Virus record (IMG/VR): IMGVR_UViG_3300020118_000364
Coordinates: 1 to 43,646 of that record
DNA from: a virus
Strand: one strand, 5' to 3'
DNA: 43,646 nucleotides
Under the pieces are notes generated by a model, which was not told where the DNA came from, did not search any database, and worked only from the letters and a program-made list of their open reading frames with translations. The position numbers were made by a program, and so were the translations under genes. Each line of letters opens with the position of its first letter. Position 1 is the first letter of the stretch. Below are positions 12,721 through 20,074 of this stretch, piece by piece.

Positions 12721-14727
12721 GTGCCCGCCGCGCCCCCATCGCCCCTTGAGAACTCCCCCGGCGCTACTCTGTCGCCAGGCGATCGCGCGGCGGGCCCCTC
12801 TTCCCAAATCATAAATCAGAAATCAGAAATCATAAATTTGTTGCAGCAGTTGTTCGCCGACCTCCACCAAAGCGATCTCCACATCACCCTGCAACACCCC
12901 GTCCTCCCACTGCCCACTCCGGAGGAGATCGAGCCGCTCCTGGACCTGCCGGACGGCCGCGAGCAGCTCATCAAGGCCTTGCAGGACCGCGAGCAGCTCA
13001 TTCGCCTGATGGCCCACGACCCGTTGCGCCACGGCTTCCGCCCGGCCTGGTGGGCCGATGCCCGCGAGCTCCTCCACGGCAACCGCTGGGGCGAGCATGA
13101 TGAGCTGCTCATCCTGGGCGGCAACGACTCCACCAAAAGCTGGTGCCTGGCCTACATGGCGGTGGAGATGTTAGTCCGCGAGCACACCATCGAGGTGGGC
13201 TTCCTCCACAAGACGGAGGATACGAGCAAGGCCCAGCAGCAGAACCTGGTTTACCGCTACCTCCCGCCGGAGTGGCGGGACCTCGGGCGGATCGGCAAAC
13301 ACGTGGATGTCTCCTGGCGGGAAAAGACCGGCTTCTCCGACAATAAATTCGTCCTGCCCAACCGCAGCAAAGGTTACTTCTTTTTCTACAAGCAGGAGCC
13401 GGATGTCCTGGCCGGCTACAAGTTCCGCTTCGCCGCTTACGATGAGTTAATCACCTTCGGCCACTTGGAAGAGCTGCGCACCCGCATGCTCGGCCGGGGC
13501 GGGAAGATCCTGGGCGGCTTCACCCCTTCGGAAGGCTACACCACGGTGGTGCAGGACCTGGTCTCCGGCGCCAAAGTGCTGGAAACCCGGCCCAGCAAAT
13601 TCCTCCCCGGGCGCAACTTCGAGAACAAGCCGGAGATACCGGAAGGCCACATGCCGTATATCCTGCAATGCCGGCGCAAGAATGCGGCCGTGATGTTCGC
13701 CTTTACCGAGCACAGCCCCTTCCGCAAACAGGGCGACCTCGAGAAAATGATTGCCACCCGGAGCAAGGCCTATATCCAGATCCGCGCCTACGGCTACGCG
13801 GAAAAGACCGTCGGCAACGCCTTCCCCAAATTCTCCGAGCGCGTCAACGTGTTAGTGCGCGCCCCCGGCCACCCCTGGCACGGCATCGGCCCCGTCCCGC
13901 CGCATCCCTGGCGGCCGGCTCCCAAATCCGAAATCATAAATCATAAATCAGAAATCCTTTTCCCCCAGCTGCCCCAAGAGGGCACCAACCGCGTGGTCGC
14001 CGATCCCGGCGGCTCCAAGAACTGGTTCATCAAATGGTACCGCGCCGGGGCCGAGCCGGGCCACCATTTCGTTTACCGGGAATGGCCGCCCGCCAGCACC
14101 CACGGCCCGTGGGCCGAGCCGAGCAAATCGATCCTGGCCGACGTGCAGAAGCGCCGCTGGGATGGCTACCCCGGCCCGGCCCAGCGTTACGACTTCGATC
14201 CGTCAATCGTCCGCTACAAGAAACTCATTCTCGAAGCCGAAGGCTGGATCTGGGATGAAACAGCCGGCCATTGGGATGGCCGCGATGCCGAACCGATCGA
14301 ACAGCGCCTGATCGACCCGCGCATGGGCGGGGCCACCGTGCCCACAGCCGAGGATGGCACCAGCATCATTGCCCTGATGGAGGATGAGCAGTACGACGGC
14401 CAGGGGCGGCTCATCGGCCCCAGCATGGTCTGGGAGCCGGCCCCGGGCGGCGGCCACGCCATCAGCAACCAGCAGAGCCTGGAGATCTTCAACAGCTATT
14501 TCCACTACGACATCGCCCGCCCCTTAAGCGTGCTCAACTGCCCGAAGTGGTACGTGGTCGAAGCCTGCGAACAATCGATCTACGCCTACAAGGAATACAC
14601 CGGCATCGATGGCGAAAAGGGCGCCCTTAAGGACGTGGTCGACCCGGACTGGTACTATGTGAAGACGGAGCCGGAGCACATTGGGGACACCTCGATGGCG
14701 GTGAGGAGCGGATACGACCAACAATAA
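12721..14727 (+). CDS. terL: Terminase large subunit
   Basis: ATP-driven packaging motor and DNA-cutting nuclease. The frame is about 668 residues. In numbering from TTG 12715, a Walker A-like loop is at G-G-N-D-S-T-K-S (135-142), with Thr replacing the usual Gly before Lys, and Walker B is about Y-D-E-L at 242-245. The nuclease domain begins near V-V-A-D-P-G-G-S (about 426-433), giving a metal-binding Asp. Heptamer arrays are translated twice: near the N terminus (S-Q-I-I-N-Q-K-S-E-I-I-N) and in the linker between ATPase and nuclease (K-S-E-I-I-N-H-K-S-E-I-L). The start is uncertain: TTG 12715, GTG 12721 or TTG 12838 after the first internal array. Confidence 0.9.
   Translation: MPAAPPSPLENSPGATLSPGDRAAGPSSQIINQKSEIINLLQQLFADLHQSDLHITLQHPVLPLPTPEEIEPLLDLPDGREQLIKALQDREQLIRLMAHDPLRHGFRPAWWADARELLHGNRWGEHDELLILGGNDSTKSWCLAYMAVEMLVREHTIEVGFLHKTEDTSKAQQQNLVYRYLPPEWRDLGRIGKHVDVSWREKTGFSDNKFVLPNRSKGYFFFYKQEPDVLAGYKFRFAAYDELITFGHLEELRTRMLGRGGKILGGFTPSEGYTTVVQDLVSGAKVLETRPSKFLPGRNFENKPEIPEGHMPYILQCRRKNAAVMFAFTEHSPFRKQGDLEKMIATRSKAYIQIRAYGYAEKTVGNAFPKFSERVNVLVRAPGHPWHGIGPVPPHPWRPAPKSEIINHKSEILFPQLPQEGTNRVVADPGGSKNWFIKWYRAGAEPGHHFVYREWPPASTHGPWAEPSKSILADVQKRRWDGYPGPAQRYDFDPSIVRYKKLILEAEGWIWDETAGHWDGRDAEPIEQRLIDPRMGGATVPTAEDGTSIIALMEDEQYDGQGRLIGPSMVWEPAPGGGHAISNQQSLEIFNSYFHYDIARPLSVLNCPKWYVVEACEQSIYAYKEYTGIDGEKGALKDVVDPDWYYVKTEPEHIGDTSMAVRSGYDQQ
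12806..12838 (+). repeat. Heptamer array inside the terminase frame (N-terminal)
   Basis: Units AAATCAT, AAATCAG, AAATCAG, AAATCAT, AAAT. Two units are the TAA-free AAATCAG form and the frame stays open. If translation actually starts at TTG 12838, this would be a normal intergenic array. Confidence 0.85.
13924..13957 (+). repeat. Heptamer array in the terminase interdomain linker
   Basis: Units AAATCCG, AAATCAT, AAATCAT, AAATCAG, AAATCCT lie wholly within the gene, between the ATPase and nuclease parts, and are read as a 12-residue linker K-S-E-I-I-N-H-K-S-E-I-L. There is no stop in this frame. Confidence 0.9.
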
Positions 14728-14760
14728 TTTAGGATTTATGAATTCTGATTTATGATTTTT
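14727..14760 (-). repeat. Heptamer array (AAATCAT family, reverse orientation)
   Basis: ATTTAGG, ATTTATG, AATTCTG, ATTTATG, ATTTTT between terminase stop and ATG 14761. Confidence 0.88.
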
Positions 14761-15075
14761 ATGGAAAATGAAGAACTCAAAAGACTGAGCCAGGCCGTCA
14801 AGGCCGATCCGAAACTGGAGGCCACCGCCCGTGAGATCGGGCAATCGCTCGCCAAGGCCTTCGCCAAATGCGTGGCCGACCACGCAGCCACGCACCGGAC
14901 GCAGGCCGAAGTGGACGCCTGCCCCCTCTGCGCCATCCTCTCCAACGGCTTCTCGACTCGATTTAGCGCGCAAACCGAAAAGGCCACCAAGGGCGCGCCC
15001 AAGACCAACCGTTGTTCGTGCGGCGACTACTACTGCCAGGAATGCCACCGCGACGACAACTTCCTCTCCGCATGA
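14761..15075 (+). CDS. Cys-rich zinc-binding protein
   Basis: A 104-residue protein. The N-terminal half is helical (E-E-L-K-R-L-S-Q-A-V-K-A-D). The second half has C-P-L-C (about 54-57) and a cluster C-S-C-G-D-Y-Y-C-Q-E-C-H near the end, probably a zinc ribbon or knuckle. The role between terminase and portal is unknown. ATG 14761 was chosen over an in-frame ATG at 14752 that lies within the heptamer array. Its stop overlaps the next ATG (ATGA at 15072-15075). Confidence 0.7.
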   Translation: MENEELKRLSQAVKADPKLEATAREIGQSLAKAFAKCVADHAATHRTQAEVDACPLCAILSNGFSTRFSAQTEKATKGAPKTNRCSCGDYYCQECHRDDNFLSA

Positions 15076-15308
15076 TGCCCGCCGACCAATGGGCCGCCCG
15101 CTGCCCGACGATTCCAGTGGAATCCAGCGTTGCTGAGATAATGCGCGTCCGCGCCAATTTCATCCGGCAGGTCCAGGCCGACGCGCTGCGCCACGCCGCC
15201 AGCCTGACAAAGGCCAGAGACGCCGAAGGCTGGACCAACCTTAAACTCCTCGCCCGCGCATTCGAGCACGAGGCGCTCAAACTGGCTGCCCCAAATCATA
15301 AATCCTAA
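15072..15308 (+). CDS. Small helical protein ending in array-encoded NHKS
   Basis: A 78-residue, mostly helical protein (V-A-E-I-M-R-V-R-A-N-F-I-R-Q-V-Q-A-D-A-L), family unknown. It starts at the ATGA overlap at 15072. The last residues N-H-K-S and the TAA are provided by the heptamer array. Confidence 0.65.
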   Translation: MMPADQWAARCPTIPVESSVAEIMRVRANFIRQVQADALRHAASLTKARDAEGWTNLKLLARAFEHEALKLAAPNHKS

Positions 15309-15324
15309 ATCATAAATCATAAAT
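15293..15324 (+). repeat. Heptamer array (AAATCAT family)
   Basis: AAATCAT, AAATCCT, AAATCAT, AAATCAT, AAAT. It encodes the tail and stop of one gene and ends just before the start (15331) of the next. Confidence 0.88.
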
Positions 15325-15330
15325 TTGAGA

Positions 15331-15588
15331 ATGACTGTCGCCGATTTCCACCGCCTTCCTCCCCTCATCCGCCGCAGCGACGTGGTTGCGACCGGCATCC
15401 CCGACGCCGCCATCGACAGCCTGCGGGTGTTCGTGAGCGACGCCCAGGCGACCGTGCCGCTGGGCAAACTCGGGGCGATTCGCGGCCTCCTCCACCGCCG
15501 CCGCAAAGGCCGCAAGAAGCCCGGCGCTGGCTACGCCCTCTACCGTAAGAGCGATTTGGCCAAAATACTGGGGCCGGAATGGCAGTGA
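15331..15588 (+). CDS. Small basic protein
   Basis: An 85-residue protein. The first part (V-A-D-F-H-R-L-P-P-L-I-R-R-S-D-V-V-A-T-G-I) has the outline of an HTH. The middle is strongly basic (L-L-H-R-R-R-K-G-R-K-K-P-G), and the end Y-A-L-Y-R-K-S-D-L-A-K-I-L resembles the last helix of excisionase-type domains, so DNA binding is plausible. A TTG at 15325 is the alternative start. Confidence 0.65.
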   Translation: MTVADFHRLPPLIRRSDVVATGIPDAAIDSLRVFVSDAQATVPLGKLGAIRGLLHRRRKGRKKPGAGYALYRKSDLAKILGPEWQ

Positions 15589-15589
15589 G

Positions 15590-15625
15590 AAATTTATGAT
15601 TTATGATTTCGGATTTATGATTTCA
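15590..15625 (-). repeat. Heptamer array (AAATCAT family, reverse orientation)
   Basis: ATTTATG, ATTTATG, ATTTCGG, ATTTATG, ATTTC, filling most of the gap to ATG 15633. Confidence 0.88.
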
Positions 15626-15632
15626 AAACTCT

Positions 15633-15896
15633 ATGCACCAAAACCCACAACCTAACACCAAACCCCTCGGCCGGCGCGACCGCACCGCTGAGCGCATGCT
15701 CGCGGCCCTCGTCTCCCACGGCGATAGCGAACGCCACGAGCCATCCTTCCTTGTCACCAAAGCCTACGCCCTGGCCGACGCCCTGGCCCGTGAACGCCAC
15801 AACCGCTGGCTCCGCCAACCGCAACAGCAAAGCGAAGAAGCTCCCCAATTCCCCATCGTCGTCACCCCGCCCGCGCCCCAACCTCCCAAATCATAA
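15633..15896 (+). CDS. Small protein before the portal gene
   Basis: An 87-residue protein of unknown function with a central helical part (R-T-A-E-R-M-L-A-A-L-V-S-H-G-D) and an extended Pro-rich C terminus. The final P-P-K-S and stop come from the following array. Confidence 0.6.
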   Translation: MHQNPQPNTKPLGRRDRTAERMLAALVSHGDSERHEPSFLVTKAYALADALARERHNRWLRQPQQQSEEAPQFPIVVTPPAPQPPKS

Positions 15897-15920
15897 ATCA
15901 TAAATCCTAAATCATAAATT
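15888..15920 (+). repeat. Heptamer array (AAATCAT family)
   Basis: AAATCAT, AAATCAT, AAATCCT, AAATCAT, AAATT, abutting the portal ATG at 15921 with no ribosome-binding site. Confidence 0.9.
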
Positions 15921-18215
15921 ATGCCCAATCCCCCTGAAATCTCCCCCACTCCCGACCTCGGCAAACTCCACGAGGAGTTCAAGCGCGCCGGCGGCATCGC
16001 CAGCCAATCGGTCCGCCGCGAGTGGAACGACCGCATCCGCTACTGCCGCTGGCACGGCCGCACCAGCGATTACAAGAAGCACCGCGAGGCCCTGGGCCGC
16101 GACCCGGTGCCGTGGGAGGATGCCTGGGATGGCCGCGTTTACACCGCCGATGACGTGATTGAGGAATTGGGCGACATGCTCAGCAACGCCTTCCGCCGCG
16201 CCCAGTTCTCCGTCAAGCCCACCAGCCCGAGCCAGCTCGCCAAGGCCGACTCGGTCAAGAAAGTGATGGAGAAGTATCGCGACCGGCACCGCGCCGCCTG
16301 GAACGACGAGGCCGATTTCATCTGGCAATTCGGCCTCACCTACGGCGCCAGCGTCTGGCAGACCAGCTGGCAGACCCAAATCGCCTTGAAGGAGCAGAGT
16401 GTTAGCCTGGAGGAGATCGCCGCCGCCGCCCAGCAGGCCGCCGCCGCCCTGCAAAGCCCGCAGGCCGGCCAGCTCCCGCCCGAGCAGATCGGCAAACTGC
16501 AGTTCCTCGTCCAGCTCCCGCAAATGGTTGCCGACGCCAGCCGGGAGGAGGAAGTGGCCAAGCTTGTCCAAACGTTTGCACAGCAGCTGGCCGCCCAGCT
16601 CTACCGCCAGGAACGGCAGAACTACGGCGAAGGCTTCCTCGAAAACTATCAGCTCAGCGCCGCCAAGGCCCGCCAGGTGGCCCGCCAGCTGCGCACCGAA
16701 GGCAAATCCAGCTTCCCCGCCCCTTACCTCCACCGGAACGGGCCGGACGTGGTGGCGCGCCAGCCCGGCTACGATTTCTTTCTCCCGCCCGAAACCACCG
16801 ACCTGGACGGCGCTCCCTGGCAAGCCATCCGTGAGTGGCTCACCCCCGCCGATGTCGAGGCCCACCGCGCCGCCGATGGCTGGGCCGAGGCCTGGTGCGA
16901 GCGGGCCATCAAGACCGTGGGCAGCAGCAGCGCCTGGGGCGACGGCATCGACCTGGCCGACAACAGCGATAACTTCGCCACCGACGACACCACCGAGACT
17001 TACGCCTACAAGCAGTCTAACACCAAGAGCAACCTCGTGGAAGTCATCCACCATTTCCAGCGTTACACCAGCCCGGAGGGAGTCCCGCAAATCTGGTGCA
17101 CCATCTACTGCCCGCACGCTCTCAAGGACGAGGCCGGCAAGGACCTTTATGCCAAGCACTATCCCCTGCCCCGCGCCGAATACGACAGCATCGAATACCG
17201 CTGGAAAAAGAAGAAGCGCAACTTCCACGAAAACATGGGCATCCCGGAAATGATCGGGAGCGACCAGCAGCAAATCAAGCGCACCCTCGACCAGCTCGAG
17301 GACCGCAAGGACATCGAGATCAACCCGGCCTGGCAAGTGGCCAACCGCCTTAGCCTCCGTTACAAGGCCGGTCCCGGCGCGCAGATTCCCCGCAAGCGTG
17401 CCGGCGATATCGAGCCGATGCCGCCACCCACCGGCAACCCGGAGCTGGGCTTCCAGTTGCTCGCCCACACCGAGCAGCGCCTGGCCTACAAGTTCGGCCT
17501 CTTGCGCCCGATTGTCCCGCCTGCCCTCTCCCAGCTCCGCCTCCAGGCCATGGCCGAGCGTTACCTGGGGAGCGCCCAGGCCATGTTCGCCGCCATGTTG
17601 AAACTGATCCAGGAAAACGCCGACGAGGCCGAGCTGGCCCGGATGGGCGGCGGCGATCCCGGCTTCCCCAGCACGGCGGAGGAGATCGAGGGGGAATACG
17701 AACTCTCCCTCTACTTCGACGTTAAGGACCTGGACATGGAATTCGTCTGGAAGAAGCTCGAAGCCATCACCAAGCTGGCCGTGCCGCTGGACCGCGCCGG
17801 GGTGATCGACCTTTCCACGCTGGTCAAACTCATCATGCTCGCCATCGACCCGCAATACGCCCAACTGTTAGTCCAGGACAAGCAGGGGGCCAGCCAGAAG
17901 ACCTTCAACGACATGAAGAGCCAGATTGCGCTCATGTATCTCGGCAACGAGCCGGATTACGTGGAGAACGACCCCGCCGCCGGCATGAAACTCCAGTTCG
18001 CCCGCCAGATAATTTTCGGCGACGCCCAGGGCAACGGCGCCAACCCGGAGTACCTCGAGGCCTTGGGCCAGATGCGCGGCGGCGACCCCAGCAAAGTCAA
18101 ACCGCGCTTCCAGGAGCTGCTCCAGAAATTCCAGGACAACCTGCAGATGTCCCTCAAGCAGGACCAGAATAAGCAGATCGGGAGGCTTGGGGTGCAGCCG
18201 GAGGGGCAAGCGTAG
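15921..18215 (+). CDS. Portal protein
   Basis: A 764-residue protein forming the dodecameric ring at the packaging vertex. The N-terminal part has the pattern of large podovirus-type portals: W-N-D-R-I-R-Y-C-R-W-H-G at about 37-48, P-W-E-D-A-W-D-G-R near 67-75, D-V-I-E-E-L-G-D-M-L, and repeated W residues around 130-155. The region 160-215 is Gln/Ala-rich coiled coil. The length matches P22-type portals rather than the shorter siphovirus type. Position after terminase and before scaffold and capsid supports the call. Confidence 0.86.
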   Translation: MPNPPEISPTPDLGKLHEEFKRAGGIASQSVRREWNDRIRYCRWHGRTSDYKKHREALGRDPVPWEDAWDGRVYTADDVIEELGDMLSNAFRRAQFSVKPTSPSQLAKADSVKKVMEKYRDRHRAAWNDEADFIWQFGLTYGASVWQTSWQTQIALKEQSVSLEEIAAAAQQAAAALQSPQAGQLPPEQIGKLQFLVQLPQMVADASREEEVAKLVQTFAQQLAAQLYRQERQNYGEGFLENYQLSAAKARQVARQLRTEGKSSFPAPYLHRNGPDVVARQPGYDFFLPPETTDLDGAPWQAIREWLTPADVEAHRAADGWAEAWCERAIKTVGSSSAWGDGIDLADNSDNFATDDTTETYAYKQSNTKSNLVEVIHHFQRYTSPEGVPQIWCTIYCPHALKDEAGKDLYAKHYPLPRAEYDSIEYRWKKKKRNFHENMGIPEMIGSDQQQIKRTLDQLEDRKDIEINPAWQVANRLSLRYKAGPGAQIPRKRAGDIEPMPPPTGNPELGFQLLAHTEQRLAYKFGLLRPIVPPALSQLRLQAMAERYLGSAQAMFAAMLKLIQENADEAELARMGGGDPGFPSTAEEIEGEYELSLYFDVKDLDMEFVWKKLEAITKLAVPLDRAGVIDLSTLVKLIMLAIDPQYAQLLVQDKQGASQKTFNDMKSQIALMYLGNEPDYVENDPAAGMKLQFARQIIFGDAQGNGANPEYLEALGQMRGGDPSKVKPRFQELLQKFQDNLQMSLKQDQNKQIGRLGVQPEGQA

Positions 18216-18248
18216 ATTTATGAATTATGATTTAGGATTTAAGATTTG
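18215..18248 (-). repeat. Heptamer array (AAATCAT family, reverse orientation)
   Basis: ATTTATG, AATTATG, ATTTAGG, ATTTAAG, ATTTG directly after the portal stop, followed by CTAACACCATG at the next start. Confidence 0.88.
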
Positions 18249-18256
18249 CTAACACC

Positions 18257-18505
18257 ATGAACAAATTCCTCTCCCTCCTCCGCAAGTTGCGGCCACGGCG
18301 CAAGCCGCTGGTGCTGCTCTACCATTATGACGGCGACATCACACTCGCCACCGCGCACCCGTCGCAGAGCGGCTGGCTGGCCCAATGGAGCCCCTGCGCC
18401 CCGTGGAGCCTGCTCCTGCCAGACGGCAAAACCGAAGGCACTCGCATCGTCAGCGGCTGGAAACCGCACCGCGACTGCCCGCCCTCAATGACCGCCAAAT
18501 CATAA
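18257..18505 (+). CDS. Small protein between portal and scaffold
   Basis: An 82-residue protein. It has a basic N terminus (L-L-R-K-L-R-P-R-R-K-P), a beta pattern (L-V-L-L-Y-H-Y-D-G-D-I-T-L-A-T-A) and Trp-rich central residues. The family is not recognised. The final T-A-K-S is array-encoded. Confidence 0.6.
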   Translation: MNKFLSLLRKLRPRRKPLVLLYHYDGDITLATAHPSQSGWLAQWSPCAPWSLLLPDGKTEGTRIVSGWKPHRDCPPSMTAKS

Positions 18506-18530
18506 ATCCTAAATCATGAATCATAAATCA
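18497..18530 (+). repeat. Heptamer array spanning a stop and a start
   Basis: AAATCAT, AAATCCT, AAATCAT, GAATCAT, AAATCAC. A single array gives the stop of one gene (TAA) and the ATG of the next, whose protein begins M-N-H-K-S-H from array units. Confidence 0.9.
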
Positions 18531-19019
18531 CATCCACGCCTGCTAGCGGCTATGGCGCGGTTTCCTGGCACCGAGCCGGTGCAGCTCGTCAGCAACAAGC
18601 TGCAGCTCTGGGCCGTCATCTGCGCCGTCCAACTGGCCAGCCGCCATCCCGCCATCGCCGGCAGCCCGACGCTCAAAATCGCGGTTGAATGGGCGCGCGA
18701 AGTCGGCGCCGCCCTCACCAGCACTGACAACGACCTGCGCCTCCTCATGGAAATGGGCTGGGAAAAGCAGTTTGATGAATTGCAGCCGGCGAAGTGGGTC
18801 TCCGAACACAACGAGCAGGCTCTCCGCCGCCAAATTGACCACATCTACGATCTGGCCACCGATGGTGACCTGCCTGACGGTGATGCGCTCCGCCTGATCG
18901 CGGAGTACATCCTGAAGCACGACCCTAACGCAGCAGCTCCTAAAGGGCCGCCCCGATCAGGCACACCATCAGCACCCAGCACGCCGCCGCCAGAACAATC
19001 GCAATCACAAGCATCATGA
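18516..19019 (+). CDS. Helical head-region protein
   Basis: A 167-residue protein, unknown function. Its start codon and first five residues (M-N-H-K-S) lie in the heptamer array, so the array has created or moved the start. The core is helical (K-L-Q-L-W-A-V-I-C-A-V-Q-L-A; L-R-L-L-M-E-M-G-W), and the C terminus is low-complexity Pro/Ser/Gln. It overlaps the next ATG by four bases. Confidence 0.65.
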   Translation: MNHKSHPRLLAAMARFPGTEPVQLVSNKLQLWAVICAVQLASRHPAIAGSPTLKIAVEWAREVGAALTSTDNDLRLLMEMGWEKQFDELQPAKWVSEHNEQALRRQIDHIYDLATDGDLPDGDALRLIAEYILKHDPNAAAPKGPPRSGTPSAPSTPPPEQSQSQAS

Positions 19020-19270
19020 GCGACTCTAAACCATCCTGGTCCGTCCCGTCCATGAATCCTCCCTGGGCCATCGGCCAGCCGATGCCGCAATTCCTCCTCA
19101 AAGGCGAACTTGCACATATCGATGCGATGCTCGACATGAAGACCGTGTATATCCTCCCTTATTACACCAATCGCCAACCCAAACGCGGTCCGGAGCACCG
19201 CCAGATGCACGTCCACTTCCAAAATACGGACGGGCAAAACCTCGTCCTTGCCACCTTCAGCCTCAGCTAA
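19016..19270 (+). CDS. Small head-region protein
   Basis: An 84-residue protein starting at an ATGA overlap. The second half is beta-like (M-K-T-V-Y-I-L-P-Y-Y, Q-M-H-V-H-F-Q-N-T-D-G-Q-N-L-V-L-A-T-F). No family recognised. Confidence 0.62.
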   Translation: MSDSKPSWSVPSMNPPWAIGQPMPQFLLKGELAHIDAMLDMKTVYILPYYTNRQPKRGPEHRQMHVHFQNTDGQNLVLATFSLS

Positions 19271-19274
19271 CCCC

Positions 19275-19313
19275 AATTCCTAAATCCTAAATCCTAAATC
19301 CTAAATCTTAAAT
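19275..19313 (+). repeat. Heptamer array (AAATCCT-rich)
   Basis: AATTCCT, AAATCCT, AAATCCT, AAATCCT, AAATCTT, AAAT: the most regular AAATCCT run, ending immediately before ATG 19314. Confidence 0.9.
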
Positions 19314-19601
19314 ATGCTTGCCCCAAACCAGCTCCACGAACTCGCCCACACCCTCCAGGCCCACCCGCCAACGAGTCCTCTGTGGACCGGCCTGATCGCT
19401 CTGCTCGACGACACGATCAAGGACGCCAACGACAACAGCACCCACGCCGCCACCCCGCCCGACGAGCGCCCCTGGTGGGCCGGCCACGAACGGGGCCTGC
19501 GCGACTTCAAGCAGGACCTCGAAGACCTCCGCTCCGGCGCCTACCGCCTGTGGCCGATGATGCCGCCAGAGAAGGAGGGGGAGGAAATTTCTGATTTATG
19601 A
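19314..19601 (+). CDS. Small head-region protein
   Basis: A 95-residue acidic helical protein (L-H-E-L-A-H-T-L-Q-A-H, L-I-A-L-L-D-D-T-I-K-D-A-N-D, R-D-F-K-Q-D-L-E-D-L). Function unknown. The last residues I-S-D-L and the TGA are encoded by a reverse-oriented array. Confidence 0.62.
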   Translation: MLAPNQLHELAHTLQAHPPTSPLWTGLIALLDDTIKDANDNSTHAATPPDERPWWAGHERGLRDFKQDLEDLRSGAYRLWPMMPPEKEGEEISDL

Positions 19602-19619
19602 ATTATGATTTATGATTTG
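19585..19619 (-). repeat. Heptamer array (AAATCAT family, reverse orientation)
   Basis: ATTTCTG, ATTTATG, AATTATG, ATTTATG, ATTTGG across the stop of one gene and the gap to ATG 19631. Confidence 0.88.
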
Positions 19620-19630
19620 GAAAACACCCC

Positions 19631-19828
19631 ATGAAGCCGGTTGAAATTCTTCAGCAACGCGCACCTTACAAACTCACCCCGGAGATGGAAGAGATGCGGC
19701 GCAAGCTTGAAAAGCCACAAGATTTAAACGAGGCACTTCTTTCCGTTAAACTCGAAGAGGCGGCCCAACGCATCGCTCGCGACCTGCAGCACCGCATGTT
19801 CGCCCAAATCATAAATCAGAAATCATAA
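19631..19828 (+). CDS. Small helical protein with tail IINQKS
   Basis: A 65-residue protein rich in Glu, Arg and Leu (E-M-E-E-M-R-R-K-L-E; A-A-Q-R-I-A-R-D-L-Q). The final residues Q-I-I-N-Q-K-S and stop come from the array at 19805-19839. Confidence 0.6.
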   Translation: MKPVEILQQRAPYKLTPEMEEMRRKLEKPQDLNEALLSVKLEEAAQRIARDLQHRMFAQIINQKS

Positions 19829-19839
19829 ATCAGAAATTC
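19805..19839 (+). repeat. Heptamer array (AAATCAT/AAATCAG)
   Basis: AAATCAT, AAATCAG, AAATCAT, AAATCAG, AAATT. It encodes the preceding protein's C terminus and its TAA stop. Confidence 0.88.
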
Positions 19840-20074
19840 CCCCAAACGTCGCCGAAGTTACCGCCCATCACTGCCCATCACTGCCCATTCAAATATTTCC
19901 CCTTCTCAAGCGCCCCCCTCTCGTGCGATTAGCCGCCCGTGCGGAAAATTGTCGAACCAGAATCCCGGATTCATAAATCCGAATTCATAAATCTTAAATT
20001 CCCCGCCCGCGTCCTTCTCGGTTGCCCCGCGTTTCCCCAGAAGCAACCCCGCTCCGCCTTAGCCGGCTAACGCT
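19840..20074. other. Gap before the scaffold gene
   Basis: This 235-bp stretch has no convincing gene. It contains a direct repeat of CACTGCCCAT (19867-19886), an AT-richer part around 19890-19905, and a further heptamer array at 19969-20000. It is a plausible place for a late head promoter, but I see no clear -10/-35 or hairpin terminator. Confidence 0.5.
19969..20000 (+). repeat. Heptamer array (degenerate AAATCAT family)
   Basis: GATTCAT, AAATCCG, AATTCAT, AAATCTT, AAATT within the gap, 75 bp before the scaffold start. Confidence 0.8.

Noticed and set aside
15912-17864. 650-codon open frame on the minus strand opposite the portal gene
   Set aside because: It is a shadow of the GC-rich portal gene; its composition is Gly/Val/Leu-rich without domains and the plus-strand portal motifs are clear.
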